Shown: positions 1-11,132 of the stretch, piece by piece
Layout: each line of letters begins with the position of its first letter
How positions within the stretch are numbered: the first letter of the stretch is position 1
NCBI GenBank assembly: GCA_035610365.1
Contig: CM069432.1
Coordinates: 128,784,255-128,848,254 of the forward strand
DNA length: 64,000 bases
Direction of reading: 5' to 3'
Source of the DNA: Aquatica leii
Taxonomy: Eukaryota > Arthropoda > Insecta > Coleoptera > Lampyridae
Notes under the pieces: generated by a model
The model's input: only the letters and a program-made list of their open reading frames with translations
Told to the model about the DNA's origin: nothing
The model's database searches: none
Translations under genes and position numbers: made by a program

Positions 1-1105
1 AATTACAAAAAGATGAAAAATATTTGATTATCTGTTCAATAAATAGATTGTACTTCATCTTGTACTAAAAATAAATAATTTTCTGAACCACCCTGTAATA
101 CTTTTTAAATTTTTTTAGATAAATATTTGCTGTAAAAGAACTGTTTGTACGCACACTAAAAATAAAAATAACAAAACGGCCGATGCAGACGTTTGAAGGT
201 AAAGGTAAAATCTAAATATCCAGTAAGTTTTATATTTTTATCTCGCAATAAACATGTTCATAATGTATCCTAAAAAACTCAATTTTTTCAAATCTTAAAA
301 TTCTAAGCAGATACTTAAAGAGTAGGCTGGTCGAATCAGTTATTGGGATTATTTTTTCTAGGTTATGTACACTTTATTTTTGAGCAACATTCGTTTCTTA
401 CATTAAACAGCCGAGACACTAGAGTAAGTTAAAAATCACAAAAAAGAGTAAAACAACATATTTTCAGCAGCATGTCATTTATTGAGCGGTACTTAATAAG
501 AATTTTTGTTATACGTACAAAAGATATTGTCTTTTCTCTTTAAAATTTTTTGTCTTGAACGTACGGTTATCTCTAAGAATTTTTTTTGCAGTTAATGAAA
601 AAAGCAGAAAAATAACGTTTTTAAAACGTTTTAACTCGTTCAATCAAAAACGGTAACTTATAAAAATTAATCGGGCGTAGATTTCTTTTTATGGGAACTT
701 AAAAAAGATTTTGTCAAAGTTTCATCAAAATCTAAAATTAGTCAGTTTTGATAATTAGACGAGTTTATATAGAATGACTCGTAAGTAAAATGTATAGATC
801 CATTTTGACCTAAGTAAATGATACTATACTTGATTAAGTACATAGATATTTAAAAATATAAATTAATTATTTGTTTTTTATTGCAAACGAAAAAATAAAA
901 TAAAAAATGTCACTTGATTATCAAAATAAAAGATAGCATATCGGCACTTTTTCTCAATTTAATTTTTTAACATTTTTGTCAAACGTTAGTGTTTAAATAA
1001 GCATTTGTTTTTATTTATTTATATAAATTTATATTAAAATTCAGTTTATCAATAATCAGAATATATAATAAAATTAATTATAGTCGGTATAGTGCTTTAA
1101 ATCAT
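1..1105. other. AT-rich non-coding stretch
   Basis: No reading frame, RNA gene or terminal repeat is recognisable. The only structured word is an ACCACCCTGTAA at about 86-97, which resembles the CAGGGTG-type ends of some insect DNA transposons read on the minus strand. It has no visible partner, so no element is called. Confidence 0.5.
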
Positions 1106-1440
1106 GGAGTTTTAGTTTTTTCTTTTTATGAGTTTAGAATCTGACTTCCTTTACAAGTTGATTACCTAACTACGTAGTGGTTTTTTCTTTGATTGTTCTT
1201 TGCTTTTTCAAATATATTGTTTCCTTTCTTATCTTTTTAGAGTTTAAAATCTGTGGATCACAATTTGATTATCTAACTTTTTAGAGGTTCTTAGTTAAAC
1301 TTTGGTAGCTTGTCACACTCTGATAATACCTCTTATAAAAGTGGTCAAAACGTTGACTTTAACGTTGGCGTTCTGCTTCAAGTTTACGCAAACGTTGTAT
1401 AATGTAGCTACAGCCAACGATAATTTTCTGACAAATTTTT
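1106..1440 (+). mobile_element. Degraded Penelope-like element 3' untranslated region
   Basis: This stretch aligns by eye with the 3' untranslated part of the Penelope-like insertion at 7491-8338, read on the opposite strand. Both contain gagtttagaatctg followed by ttacaagttgattacctaac. About 100 bases later both carry a second, diverged version of the same unit ending in ttcttagtta. Downstream, a ctgataa ... aaaacgttg pair sits where the better copy has ctgatga ... gaaacgttgg, so a decayed hammerhead-like motif is likely. No coding part remains. It is clearly older than the 7.5-kb copy because it carries many more differences. The exact ends and any target duplication are not visible. Confidence 0.7.
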
Positions 1441-1609
1441 TTAATTTAATTTTTTGTTCTTTGTATTTATTATAATTATTATTTTCTGTTTTGTTGTTTA
1501 TGTAGATTTTCTGCTTTAGTTTTATTTCTTCTCACCACCGCATTGTTTGTTTCTAATTTTTGCTTTATTATATGTTCCCCATACCTTTTTGGAGGTTTCT
1601 ACTATTATA

Positions 1610-2563
1610 TTTTTACGTCGAGGTGTACCACAAGGCTCAATATTAGGACCATTGTTATACATTCTTTATACCTTCAACTTATCTCACGGGATAAAATTCT
1701 GTGGGTATCATTTATATGCGGATGATATACAGCTTACATTTAGTTTTAAGCCGTCAGAGATAGGAGAAGCAGTGTCAAAAATAAATACCGATCTGCAAAG
1801 ACTGGCTGATTTTTCTAATAAACATAGTTTAAAAATAAACACGTCCAAATGCTATACAATGCTATTCTGTAAAAACCACTTATACGATACTATTGCAAAT
1901 TTGTTGGTTGTTAATATAGACAAAAATAGACTTCAACTCAAAGCACAGCATAAAAACCTAGGTCTTATGTTTGACAGAACTCTCAGATTTAAAGGCCACA
2001 TATCTGTTTTGTTGCAAAGGACTTATATTAACCTAAAAGTTATTTTTAATAGTCGCTACAGTATTAACTAAAAAACTAAAATTATGCTATGTAATAGCAT
2101 GGTATTATCTCACTTTACTTACTGTAGCTCAGTATATGGACCCTGCTTAGACAGTGCAGATACAAGACGACTACAAAATTTAGAAAACGCGTGTCTTCGA
2201 TTAATTTTTGGTATAAAAAAATGCGAAAGAGTTAAACACAAGCTCATGGAATTACAATGGTTAAACATGGCTAATAGAAGATTATTACATAGTGCTGCCC
2301 TCTATCATAAAATTTCAACCAGCGGTAGTCCATCATATCTGGCATCAAAAATCATTCTCAGTTATAGTGCTTGTAACATAAATACACGAAAGAAGTACTT
2401 ATTATTAATTCCAAAACAACGGACCTCCTTATATCGCAGATCTTACTCTTTTACACTAGCAAATATATATAACAGTCTACCAGATACCCTTGAAGTATTA
2501 AATTATAAGACCTTTAAAATAAAATTATTTAATTTACTTATTTTAAAACAAACAGCACAATAA
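1610..2563 (+). pseudogene. LINE reverse transcriptase, C-terminal half, one in-frame stop
   Basis: The reading frame begins in the RT palm with RRGVPQGSILGPLLYILY, followed by the catalytic YADD box (YADDIQLTF). The thumb region follows with the LSHFTYCSSVYGP signature and a C-terminal KLFNLLIL segment. Known role: the LINE RT copies element RNA at a nicked target. The frame is open from about 1547 to 2563 except for one TAA at 2069-2071, so a single nonsense change separates the two halves. Sequence upstream of about 1610 no longer looks like RT, which marks the 5' truncation. The fingers and the whole endonuclease are missing, so this copy cannot act on its own. Confidence 0.85.
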
Positions 2564-2906
2564 TGATTTCCTTCATAGTTCTAAGATTATATGTTTAAAT
2601 TGTATCTACATCCTTTCTATCTAATTATTGACTTTCTAATGAATTATATTATTTCATAATTATGTATCTTTCAGTAATATAATCTACTTATCTCAACCCG
2701 CTTTACAGGCAAACTAATCTAATCAGTAATAATATAAATCTGAACTTCGCCTGATCAGGCGTCTTTTTTTTTATTATTTGTTATTTAATTATTGTATTCA
2801 TTTCCTTATTTCTTTTATATTTACATGCCTATTATATATTTTGTTATTATTGGGGAAAAATGTTAATGAAGTTGAGAGCTCAATAAAAGACATTATTATT
2901 ATTATA
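1610..2906 (+). mobile_element. 5'-truncated non-LTR retrotransposon (LINE)
   Basis: A reverse-transcriptase 3' half (1610-2563) is followed by about 330 bp of 3' untranslated sequence. This ends in an AATAAA-containing stretch and a short ATT microsatellite tail (about 2882-2906). Microsatellite tails of this kind, rather than poly(A), are typical of CR1/L2-like LINEs. The 5' end is truncated inside the palm domain, as usual for LINEs. The clade is inferred from the tail and the sequence feel of the RT, not from an alignment. No convincing target duplication was found. Confidence 0.8.
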
Positions 2907-5880
2907 TATTTTTAATAATTTTTATAATTATTTTATGTTTTTGGTATCTATTTTATCTTTAATGCTTTTCTGTTAATTTGTAACTTTCCAGCTTATAAGT
3001 TTCAATTGTTTTTCCACTTTTTTTAGTTTTTATTAACATCTTGTCAATTTTTTTCTGTATTTTTTCATTTATTCTGCTATTGCAAAGTAGTAGTCATCGC
3101 TTATTTCGAATATTATTTTAACTGCCATGTTTTTACTACTGCTAGATGTTTTTTTTACAATTGTGTAATCAATAATACAGTACTCTCCTCCTGCTTGGTG
3201 CTGTTCTCGTATACTTGTGAATGCTTTTTGTGTGTCTGAATAAAGTGTTTGCGATTATTAAGTTGTGTATTAAGTAGAACTCCAGCATTTTACAACAGTG
3301 GTTATTTGTACTTTTTACCGAATTTTCTAATCTAACCTAATTTCCAGTTATCACAATATTTACCTTGACTGCTTCTACTGTTAAAATTAATTGTACACAA
3401 AATTTGTTTTTGTCTTGTATCGTTTAAATTTTTATTTGTTCAAGTTATTTCTATTTTTTTACAAAATTTTCCGAGTTTAATTAAAATTAGCTTTGTTACT
3501 GTTTTTTTAAATATTCTTATTTTTGGTAATCTTTTAAATCCTTTTTTTATTGAGTTTCTATTTCTATAGTAATCAAAACTGTTGCTATTTTTTGTAATAT
3601 TACATTTCTTTTCTCTTTTTCATTTATTACACTCATTGCCAATAAATTTATCTTTTTTTTTTAATTTAATCTTCTTGCTTGTATTTTGACATTTTCTTTT
3701 AGCTGTGCAGTTTCTTGTTTGATTCCAGTTATGTCAATAGTTATTTGCTTTAGCTTCATATCAATTTTATCTAATCTGTTCATAATTTAGTTGCAGAAAT
3801 CTTCAAATTTCTCCTTGATACTTAATTAGGTATAAGCATACCACTTTGTGTTCTCTTATGAATGAATTGCTTTCTAAAAAAAATTATGGGTGGTTCTATT
3901 TAGCACTTGTATATTTTTTTATCTATTAATTGCATGCAATTTTAACCCTTATTTACAATGTCTTTTATTCTCGAATCCAACTACTTTATGTCCGATTTTA
4001 ATTACCAAACTAGTAAAAAATGCTAAATTCTTATTTAATCCAAATGTCAAACTGCCTGTTTTAACTATTCTGCTGTATTTTTGTTTTTAAGTTCGCTTGA
4101 TGTGACCCAAATTGAACTTCAACACTGGAGCTTTGTAAACACAAAATTACTTGATTGTAAATCTTTCCCTTCGTTAACATTGTATTTAATAGGTGTTATT
4201 CTTAGAAATGTACAAATTAAGAAGATAAAAATTAGTGCTTTTAATACCATTGATTTGGAGTAAAAGCTATTTTAATCTTTTTATATATAATATATAAATA
4301 AATATATAAAATATTAAGTTTACAAACCAAACTTTTTTTACTTTATACAACCGTTAAAATTACTGCAATAACATCCACACGGCCCTTAATAATTTTGTTT
4401 TTAAATTTTATAATTGTGATGCAAGGAATATTCCTACAAATCTTTTAAATTATGCTTTTATAATTTATTAGCTTGTACGGTAATACTTTTGACTTTCTTA
4501 CTTCAAAATGTGTTTTAAGATAGAACAAAACAAACACACGTTCATGCAAAAACTAAGTTATGATATGTTTTCTGGATAAAATGTTTTAAATCAAAAAAAC
4601 CTTTAAAAATACTTAATTTGAAACAATAATGTTTATTGACATGTATTTTTGACCCTAAAGTAAATTTAACAATATGTTTTTGAGGTTTTATAAAAAAAAT
4701 AAGTTATTACGGATGTTCAAAATAATATTAAAAATTTAATTAGTTTTTTTAGCGTTAATAATTATTCTTAACAATAACTTTAAACAAGTTTTATATGTTC
4801 AGCATCGGATAGTATACAAATGAATGCTTCTAAATATTATTTTATTTATCTTAAAAGTTTTCGACAAGACAGCTATTACAACTGTTTGTATTGTACTTTT
4901 TGTAGACAAATAAATCAAATGAATTATTTTAATTATAAATATTTTTTTTTAAACTATTTAATTTATAAGTTATATTTGATAATATACATACTTGTAAAAT
5001 AAATTCGTTTCTAGTTTATCAAAGCTTTCTATAACACCTTTAACTGTTATTATGTGTTTAAGTGTTGGACATATTATACATGAAGTAGTTCGAAACTATT
5101 GAAACAAATTACTTTCTAAGCGTACTTTGTCAGATAACTATAAGTAAAGTTTCAAAAATCTTTCCGTTTATGTAACGCAATTGTAATAAAATACCTAGAA
5201 TTATTTGTGATATTTTATTGTTATTAACTTCATACTAACACAAATAATTTTTTTTGTAGAACTACAAAGTTTATGTTTTTCGGCATCTCTTAACATAGGA
5301 ATGAAGAAACGGGAAGGTTACTTAATTGCTAGTTGCTAGGAAAACCGTACAACAATTTTACATTCTACACTTATTTTTACGTGTATCTTATATTTAATCA
5401 GTATGTAACGTAACAACAATTTAAGTAATTTAAGCAAATATAAAATATTTATTTATTTTTATCAATTGCAATTGTGTCCAAATTAATTAAGATATTTAAC
5501 AGAAAATTATTACAACTACCAAAAAAAAAACAATGTTCTTGATTTTTTGTTGAAAATCAATTTTTCAAATTAATAATTAAAACTAAAAAAATGTAATAAA
5601 TTTAGTACTAAAAAAATTGTATATAAACTACTGTTGAGAATATTATTGTAGCTTTCGCAACTTTTATCTCTAGACGCTTTGAGCCTCAAAATATAATTTC
5701 GTTTGATTTCTTTGTTGTCGGGTTACATTAACGTGCTTTTTAATATTGCTATATAATATAGTATTAAGTTAGTATTTTTTTTTAAAAACACTATTATCAA
5801 AAAAGTTCTATCCAAAAAAATAGTGTTTTTAATACTTTTTATGGCATAATTTTAAAATGTTATACAAAGTGGAAACGTTG
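2907..5880. other. AT-rich non-coding stretch
   Basis: Mostly T-rich on the plus strand up to about 3800, then mixed AT-rich sequence. Apart from the coiled-coil fragment noted separately at 3590-3830, nothing recognisable is present. Short frames at 3890-4263 and 4820-5002 are low-complexity and look like chance. Confidence 0.5.
3590..3830 (-). pseudogene. Possible LINE ORF1-like coiled-coil fragment
   Basis: On the minus strand, just upstream of about 3660, a short frame reads MNRLDKIDMKLKQIT and continues with heptad-like spacing (GIKQETAQLKENV) to a stop. Further on, after a break, a piece reads EKEKRNVIL. A coiled coil followed by an (E/K)xKRxNVI(L/I) segment is the order seen in ORF1 proteins of several LINE groups. 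The remnant is short and the region is A-rich on this strand, so chance similarity is a real alternative. No RT of the same orientation lies nearby. Confidence 0.25.
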
Positions 5881-5885
5881 AAAGC

Positions 5886-5965
5886 TGATGTTATAGCCGC
5901 GAAATTCAAATAAGTTTTTAATAAACTTTGTAAAATCAGCTTTCCGTTTTCATCTCTACAGCTAT
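5886..5965 (+). repeat. Foldback repeat family, copy 1
   Basis: This copy resembles those at 6083-6165 and 11409-11488. The shared order is gatgttatagccgcg, attcaaataagttttt, then aaaatcag and catctctac. It is the most diverged of the three and its inner inverted arms are partly lost. Confidence 0.5.
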
Positions 5966-6082
5966 TTAGTACAGTAAAGTGTTCTCCTACTGCTGAAGAA
6001 CCCCAACAAAACGGCAAAACGGCCGTCCAGTGGTTCACTTTGGTAACATTTTTACATTTGCATGACATTGTTTATACGTAGT

Positions 6083-6165
6083 GATTTTAACCCGCGCTTT
6101 ATTCAAAACTTATTTGACTTACGCGGGTATAAAATCAGTTTTCAAAGTTTCCATCTCTATAACTC
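6083..6165 (+). repeat. Foldback repeat family, copy 2 (best hairpin)
   Basis: Arms gattttaacccgcg (6083-6096) and cgcgggtataaaatc (6122-6136) are almost perfect inverted repeats around a loop of about 25 nt. They are followed by a conserved tail ending tttccatctctata. The same layout recurs at 11409-11488, which marks this as a small dispersed repeat, probably a tiny MITE. No coding capacity. Confidence 0.65.
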
Positions 6166-6239
6166 TTATTTGATTGTAATCTTCTACTTTATTATAAACA
6201 AGCTTCTTTAACTTTAATTTTCCCAGTCAAAATTTTGAA

Positions 6240-7258
6240 TCAAAATTTTTCCTTATCAGAGGATGTTTGGTCAGTTTTGGAGGTCATTTTTGGGTTATTC
6301 CCTGGAAGATAATGATTATTAGATCTTGAAAGTGCATAGTTGCTTCTTCGTTGCATTTAACCACATTTAATAGTGGATCTATCTGCGACAACCTTACGTC
6401 ATTATTCGAATTGGTTATTGGTGAGTTGCACCGTTGTTTGGAACACCAATTCGTTTTCCTGATTGCCAGGGATTTATGTGCACTTTTCAAGGTACAATTA
6501 CATTTAGCCACCCACCATCTAAGGTAAACTGCCAACCACCTCTGATAACAATCTAATCAATGACTTTTAGGCTTTTATTTTATTATATTTTTCGTTGTTA
6601 CTCCGGTTACATTACCGTTTCTACATTATTATTTATACGTTGTACACCTCCGTTGGAGTAGTCACCAGCATTGACTGTTTGTCGAAGCGGCATCCCCTTT
6701 CTGGGCCGGGCAGGCTAACAAACCCACAATCGATATCAAAGAGGGTACGCTTTAGATTGCAGCCACTAAGGTCAGAAAATTATACTTATTTGCGTTCGAG
6801 CGGTGCTCAACTTACCTCATTGACCATTCTTCAATCTATCAGAGGTTATGTCCTGTTTCCTGTACCCAAGTATTGGTTATACGTGTACTGTGCACTCACG
6901 CGCAACAATTCATTCACAAATTTTTTTTTTATTATTATTAAGTACCTATTTGTTTTTTTTTTCGCAATTTGTGACAAAAAATTTACTTTTTTTAATGTAA
7001 CATTTGTTTGACATTTGACGCGTCTGACGTTTATTTGATTTAGTGGCGCAAGTACCGTTACCGAGCGTACAACGGGAACAGCAGTATAATTTTCATTTTT
7101 TTTTGTTTTAAATTTTGTATCTCATTGGATATTTTAATTTAGGAGGGTAATGCGGGTAGTTTAAGTATTTATTTTATTTTATACGTGTGGGGTAGTCCGC
7201 GCGTTAAAAGGCCTTGCAACCGTGCGAATACGTAAAGTGTGACTCCGTTACTTGCTAT
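6240..7258 (+). repeat. Diverged LTR relic related to the Ty3/gypsy LTR at the window's right end
   Basis: The blocks occur in the same order as in the LTR at about 61.6-62.9 kb: gccacccaccatctaaggtaa, cttttaggctttt, agaggttatg, ccgtta/tcaacggga, ggagggtaatgcgggtagtt and aaaggcctt. The two copies are clearly related but heavily diverged. No internal domains adjoin this copy, so it is a solo LTR or an LTR fragment of an old insertion. It ends against long-repeat copy A. The reading frame at 6595-7011 falls inside it and is not a gene. Broken and old. Confidence 0.55.
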
Positions 7259-7478
7259 TTATAGTTGTTTAACCAACAAGGTTGGTAATGAAGGCAATGA
7301 ATAATCGAGACATTTTAATGTTGTCGAGATTATTAATTGCATATTATCAAACAAGTTGGTTTTTAAGTTTTTCGGTCGATCGTATCTTATTAATTTTTTG
7401 CATTTACTTATAATTTTATAATTTTATCTACTGAACAATTGTTTTATTTTTGTATCAACGGTAGTGGGATTTTTAAGT

Positions 7479-7490
7479 AATGGGAATGCT
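7479..7490 (+). repeat. Target-site duplication, left, of Penelope insertion
   Basis: The 12-bp word aatgggaatgct occurs here and at 8339-8350, directly flanking the insertion. The related copy B has a single equivalent site (aatcggaatggt, near 17409), which supports a real target duplication. Confidence 0.85.
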
Positions 7491-7533
7491 TATACTAACA
7501 TTAGAATGTCTTCCGGGTTTGGACCGTGTCATA

Positions 7534-7590
7534 GTTGCAACCGAAGCTGCCAACGTTTCGCCCACTTTCGTAAGGGGCTTCATCAGGGCG
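7534..7590 (-). ncRNA. Hammerhead-ribozyme-like motif of the Penelope terminal repeat
   Basis: Read on the minus strand: CUGAUGA (7586-7580), one extra A, a GCCC/GGGC stem, GAAA (7559-7556), then a GUUG ... CAAC stem (7554 to about 7535). This is the core order of a hammerhead, which is documented in Penelope-like elements. Stem I is not evident and the nucleotides around the expected cleavage site are not canonical. It is probably a degenerate or minimal form; activity is not implied. Confidence 0.55.
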
Positions 7591-7797
7591 TGAGATAAAT
7601 CGCAAAACTCAAACAAACAATCGAAATCTAACTAAGAACTTCTCAAAAGTTAGGTTATCCACTTGTAAAACAAGCCATAACCTAAACTATGAAAAGGTAA
7701 GAAAGAAAACGATAACCTGAAAAAGCAAACGAAAATCTAACAAAGTTAGGTAATCAACTTGTAAACCAAGCCAGATTCTAAACTCCGTAGAAGTGAC

Positions 7798-8332
7798 TTA
7801 AAAAGGAATAGTCTCCGTATTTAAAGGAAAAAGATCGTCACGGATGATTAAGCTCGACCCTGATTGGGTTACGGTTGCTAGGGGGCGTGTTTTTGATAAA
7901 TGACTAATAACCGGGAACCAAAGAGGGGATAGTTCGAAACCATGATCGCGATTGAAGTTATTGGGGTGTTTGATAATTTCTATGCTTTCTCGGAATTTCC
8001 TGTTGAAAAAGAATGGAGATTTGGCAATCAACGAAACATTATCAAAATCTATCTTGTGACCTGTAGTAAAATGATGTTCAGCGACCGCAGACTTGGAAGT
8101 ATACCTTTTCCTTATACAACGATCATGTTCTGTAATGCGAGTAATGACGGAACGACCGGTTTCACCAATGTAGACTAAACCACAAGAACAGGGAATTTGG
8201 TATACACCTTGAGATGAAAGTGTAGGAAATTTGTCTTTGGGAGAAGGAAGAATCTGAGAGATTTTGCCTGTCGAGTTGAATATGGGTTTAATACCATTCT
8301 TACGAAGGAGTTTCCCTATTGGAAGCCTTCGC
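7798..8332 (-). pseudogene. GIY-YIG endonuclease domain of a Penelope-like polyprotein (N-terminally truncated)
   Basis: The minus-strand frame is open from just inside the leader (about 8332) to a TAA at 7798-7800, about 177 codons with no internal stop. Around the middle it reads GVYQIPCSCGLVYIGETGR, the GIY-YIG signature in the CxCG-containing Penelope version. An AEHHFTTGH histidine segment and a C-terminal block with KHPNNFNRDHGFELSPLW follow. In the family this domain nicks target DNA for primed reverse transcription. The reverse transcriptase that normally precedes it is missing and there is no start codon, so this is a truncated but otherwise undamaged 3' piece. Plus-strand frames over the same bases are shadows. 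Confidence 0.9.
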
Positions 8333-8338
8333 TATTAC

Positions 8339-8350
8339 AATGGGAATGCT
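8339..8350 (+). repeat. Target-site duplication, right, of Penelope insertion
   Basis: Second copy of aatgggaatgct. Long-repeat sequence homologous to copy B resumes immediately after it (atataacctcaacg here, atataaacttaacg in copy B). Confidence 0.85.
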
Positions 8351-9630
8351 ATATAACCTCAACGCGTCAATTAAATTTTAATCGGATTGATTATAATTAG
8401 TTTTGAAAATATCAATGATTGCAAAATTTTTTTAGTTTTATGTGATTAAAGGTATGCTAGGAAATCGAAGAATATTACATCTCGAAACATTAAAAAGTTC
8501 TCTTTATCAGCCGAAAAGTAATCGTGGGATTGTTTTCTTTGTACACAGAAGCTGAACTAGATGTAAAAAGCAAATCAAAATTATTTATAAAGCAAATAAA
8601 GTGTTTATACATTGAAAAATGGTTCATAAATGACGAATATTGTTATTAGGAATAAAACTATAGGCTAACCAGGACATATTAAAAATCTACGATAAAAACA
8701 ATGGTAATTTTAATACATATTCACTTCTGTAGATAAGAAAGTTTTAACAATAAACATTTTAGTTTGGAAAATGTAAGTGAATGTTAATTACAACGGTGAA
8801 CCAGATGTCATAAACAAATTCTTACGACAGATTGGGTTTAAGTACAAAAAATGCCACGAATTATAGTTTAGTGTTGTCGCTAATGAATGATTGCTTTAGA
8901 GAGAAGAAACTAGTTCACATACTTATAGATTAAATATATATTTTCTATCATATTGTTGTGTTACTTTTGTTTATAACAATATTTACGTAATGGCAATTTA
9001 AAGAAAAGAATCTGGTATGTACACACAAGAAATTTATAATCGTTTATTGGTATTATAGATTTGTCATATTAACCATAACATAATGTGCCACATTGTAGTT
9101 TTTAAATGGACAGCATGCAAAAAGCTAAATTTCAGTAACACAATTGTTTAGTTAATCTTTTTAGTCTATGATTTACTAAAAAAATGCTGTTCACTAACTT
9201 ATCGATACAATTTGAATCTGATAAAAGTTCATATGTAGTTTAGCAAAGCATAGTGAGCAATGTTTTACAAATTAGTGCAAATGTCAGAGAAGTAGTTGCT
9301 TAGATGAAGAAGGTAATGTCAAAGAAAGTAAAGATAACTAAATGCTCTTTGTCTTATTTTTAACCATACGTAATGTTTTCGGTATGTATGCAAAAGAAGT
9401 ACACGAGTATCACTACCACACAGTTATATAATAAGTATTGGTTTATACAAAATATACGTTGTTATTAATGTAATAAACTAAAATCTGTTTATAATTATTT
9501 TTATATACCATTTTATATAACATACAAACATCACAACTTTGATATCAGGAAGGCTCCGCAAAAGCAACTGAAAATCATCGATAAAAACCAATTGACAATT
9601 TGTGTGCTCATAAAATAGTCAGATGATGTA

Positions 9631-10814
9631 GACCACAACATTGATTATATATACTTCGTATTCAGATAGATCATCCTTATGGGAGATTTTGATTTCAGAA
9701 TTATAGTTAAAAATAATCCGCTAGGTGTCACAACGCACAATGAACGCACGTAATTCGCAAGGTTTATTTCATCAAAACAATTCAAGATTACTTGTTCATT
9801 CTATTAGCTTGCCTAATTACGTTACAGATTGATTACACGCACGATCTGCATTTTGTAGACATGATACGTGAGTGTTTACATGGTTTCCATTTCAAATGAG
9901 AGTTTAATAAATATTTTTAATACAAGACCTAATTTTCATAGTAGGATTATATCAGTCAACGATTATATACATATAATCAATAGTATTATCATTGATGTAT
10001 TTTATCAATACCGTTGTAACATTGTTTATATATATACAATGGTCGTATTAGTATTATATGGTATCATATATGCAAGTAAATATTTCTACAGAAACATATA
10101 AAAATGATTTCAATAAATGAAAAGCAATACTTTCTTCTCATTATTATTTTGTCTCAAAATCTTCTTATCATTGTAAGCAACGTATATTAACCTTCGTTAT
10201 GTAAATATAGTATGACCTCATAAACATCATCAAATTGTTTAGTTATCTCAAATTTGCAATTTCATCATAATAAAGATTACGGAATTGTAGTCCACGTGGA
10301 CTTAAGAAATGTCAGTCAAAGTGTCGAAGCACCAATCGTGGGTAATATTAATCCCATAAATTATCAGTAAAGCAACCACGACTGAATCTTTTCTACTCTT
10401 TCTTCTTTCATTACATTAACAGTATGTAACCATATCTCTAAACATATGTGAGAGTTTAAATAATTGAACAAATTAGTGCAACGCCCATCTCAAAACAAAT
10501 CTGAATTAGACCGGGAGTATAGCCTTAATTAAATAAAGTTCATGTATACGATACACGTTTGTAACCTTGAGCAGCATGGTTATTCTTATCTCATGTTCGC
10601 AGACAATATTTACAAACGCCACCGTGAGAAACGAGTCGTTTTGTTGTTGAACCGAAAAAGATATTTTGAATGTGGTAAAAAAGTGCTCCACCTAGTAGAC
10701 GTTGGCGGAGTTTTGATTTCCGTATGCCGCCATCTGGTAGTCGTTGGATTTTTGGGACTTCCAATTATTATACAAGGATGAGCAATCTGATAGTTGTATA
10801 ATCAATGACCACAA
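9631..10814. mobile_element. Non-autonomous DNA transposon with 8-bp target duplication
   Basis: The word gaccacaa flanks the element at 9631-9638 and 10807-10814. The element itself is 9639-10806 (1168 bp). It starts cattgattatata and ends tataatcaat, giving short inverted termini offset by one base. Copy B of the long repeat has the uninterrupted site (gaccataattattg near 18756), so the insertion post-dates the duplication of the long repeat. An 8-bp duplication is typical of hAT, P and Merlin superfamilies. The termini alone do not decide which. Overlapping frames on both strands at 10506-10781 resemble no transposase I know. Confidence 0.7.
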
Positions 10815-11019
10815 TTATTGTGAATAAGGACCTTATTTATCAGCTTCTTTTAGCATCTTGGTAACTCCAAAGTATATCAATTTGTCTTTATTTTAGTGAT
10901 CAGGTTACTTAACCTACAATTATTGGAAATGTTTAATTATAATAATGCACAGGTGAATTTTTTTATTTGTTTTTTATTTAAAAACGCTAACTAATACAAT
11001 ACACGTAATTTCATAAAAA

Positions 11020-11132
11020 TCTTAATTCTCTTCCACGATTTTATTGGTTAAAAAACAATCGAGCGTTAATAGAAATTCGTTGATTTCATTGGTTTAAACG
11101 TAGTGCGGTAATAGAGGCTATTACCGCACTAC
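11020..11132. repeat. Perfect 15-bp palindrome next to a short tandem-like repeat
   Basis: The arms gtagtgcggtaatag (11100-11114) and ctattaccgcactac (11118-11132) are perfect inverted repeats with a 3-nt spacer. Upstream, two loosely similar units each contain attggtt(t)aaa and end in taatag(a) (about 11040-11075 and 11078-11115). The structure lies just beyond the end of long-repeat copy A and could be a terminus of another small element. Copy B lacks it. Confidence 0.6.

Larger units (their letters stand above)
7491..8338 (-). mobile_element. Penelope-like retroelement, 5'-truncated, with GIY-YIG domain
   Basis: On the minus strand the order is: a 19-nt leader (gtaatagcgaaggcttcca), an abrupt junction into the end of the ORF with a GIY-YIG endonuclease, about 200 nt of 3' untranslated sequence with two related subunits, a hammerhead-like motif, and the terminus tatacta in plus orientation. 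A 12-bp target duplication flanks it. Penelope-like elements are known to carry an RT fused to a GIY-YIG nuclease, and many carry hammerhead motifs in their terminal repeats. The RT is absent here. The same leader and terminus occur at 17787-17932, so these ends define the family. The insertion is relatively recent because its endonuclease frame is still open. Confidence 0.92.
7261..11000 (+). repeat. Long anonymous repeat, copy A (interrupted twice)
   Basis: From ttaaccaacaagg to about aactaataca this stretch aligns, block by block and in the same orientation, with 17206-18965. Shared blocks include tatcaacggtagtgggat, aagaaatcgaag (diverged), ttacaacggt, aaaagaagtacacgagtatc, cgataaaaaccaattgacaa and ataataatgcaca. 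Copy A is longer because it carries two later insertions, 7491-8338 and 9639-10806. Without them the two copies are similar in length (roughly 1.7 kb). No open frame is conserved between the copies, so this is a non-coding repeat, either a duplicated segment or a non-autonomous element. The true ends and class are unknown. Confidence 0.8.

Noticed and set aside
6595-7011. 138-codon plus-strand frame
   Set aside because: It lies within the diverged LTR relic. The related LTR at the right end of the window shows no equivalent frame, so it is not a gene.
7942-8178. 78-codon plus-strand frame
   Set aside because: Antisense to the GIY-YIG domain, which is recognisable on the minus strand.
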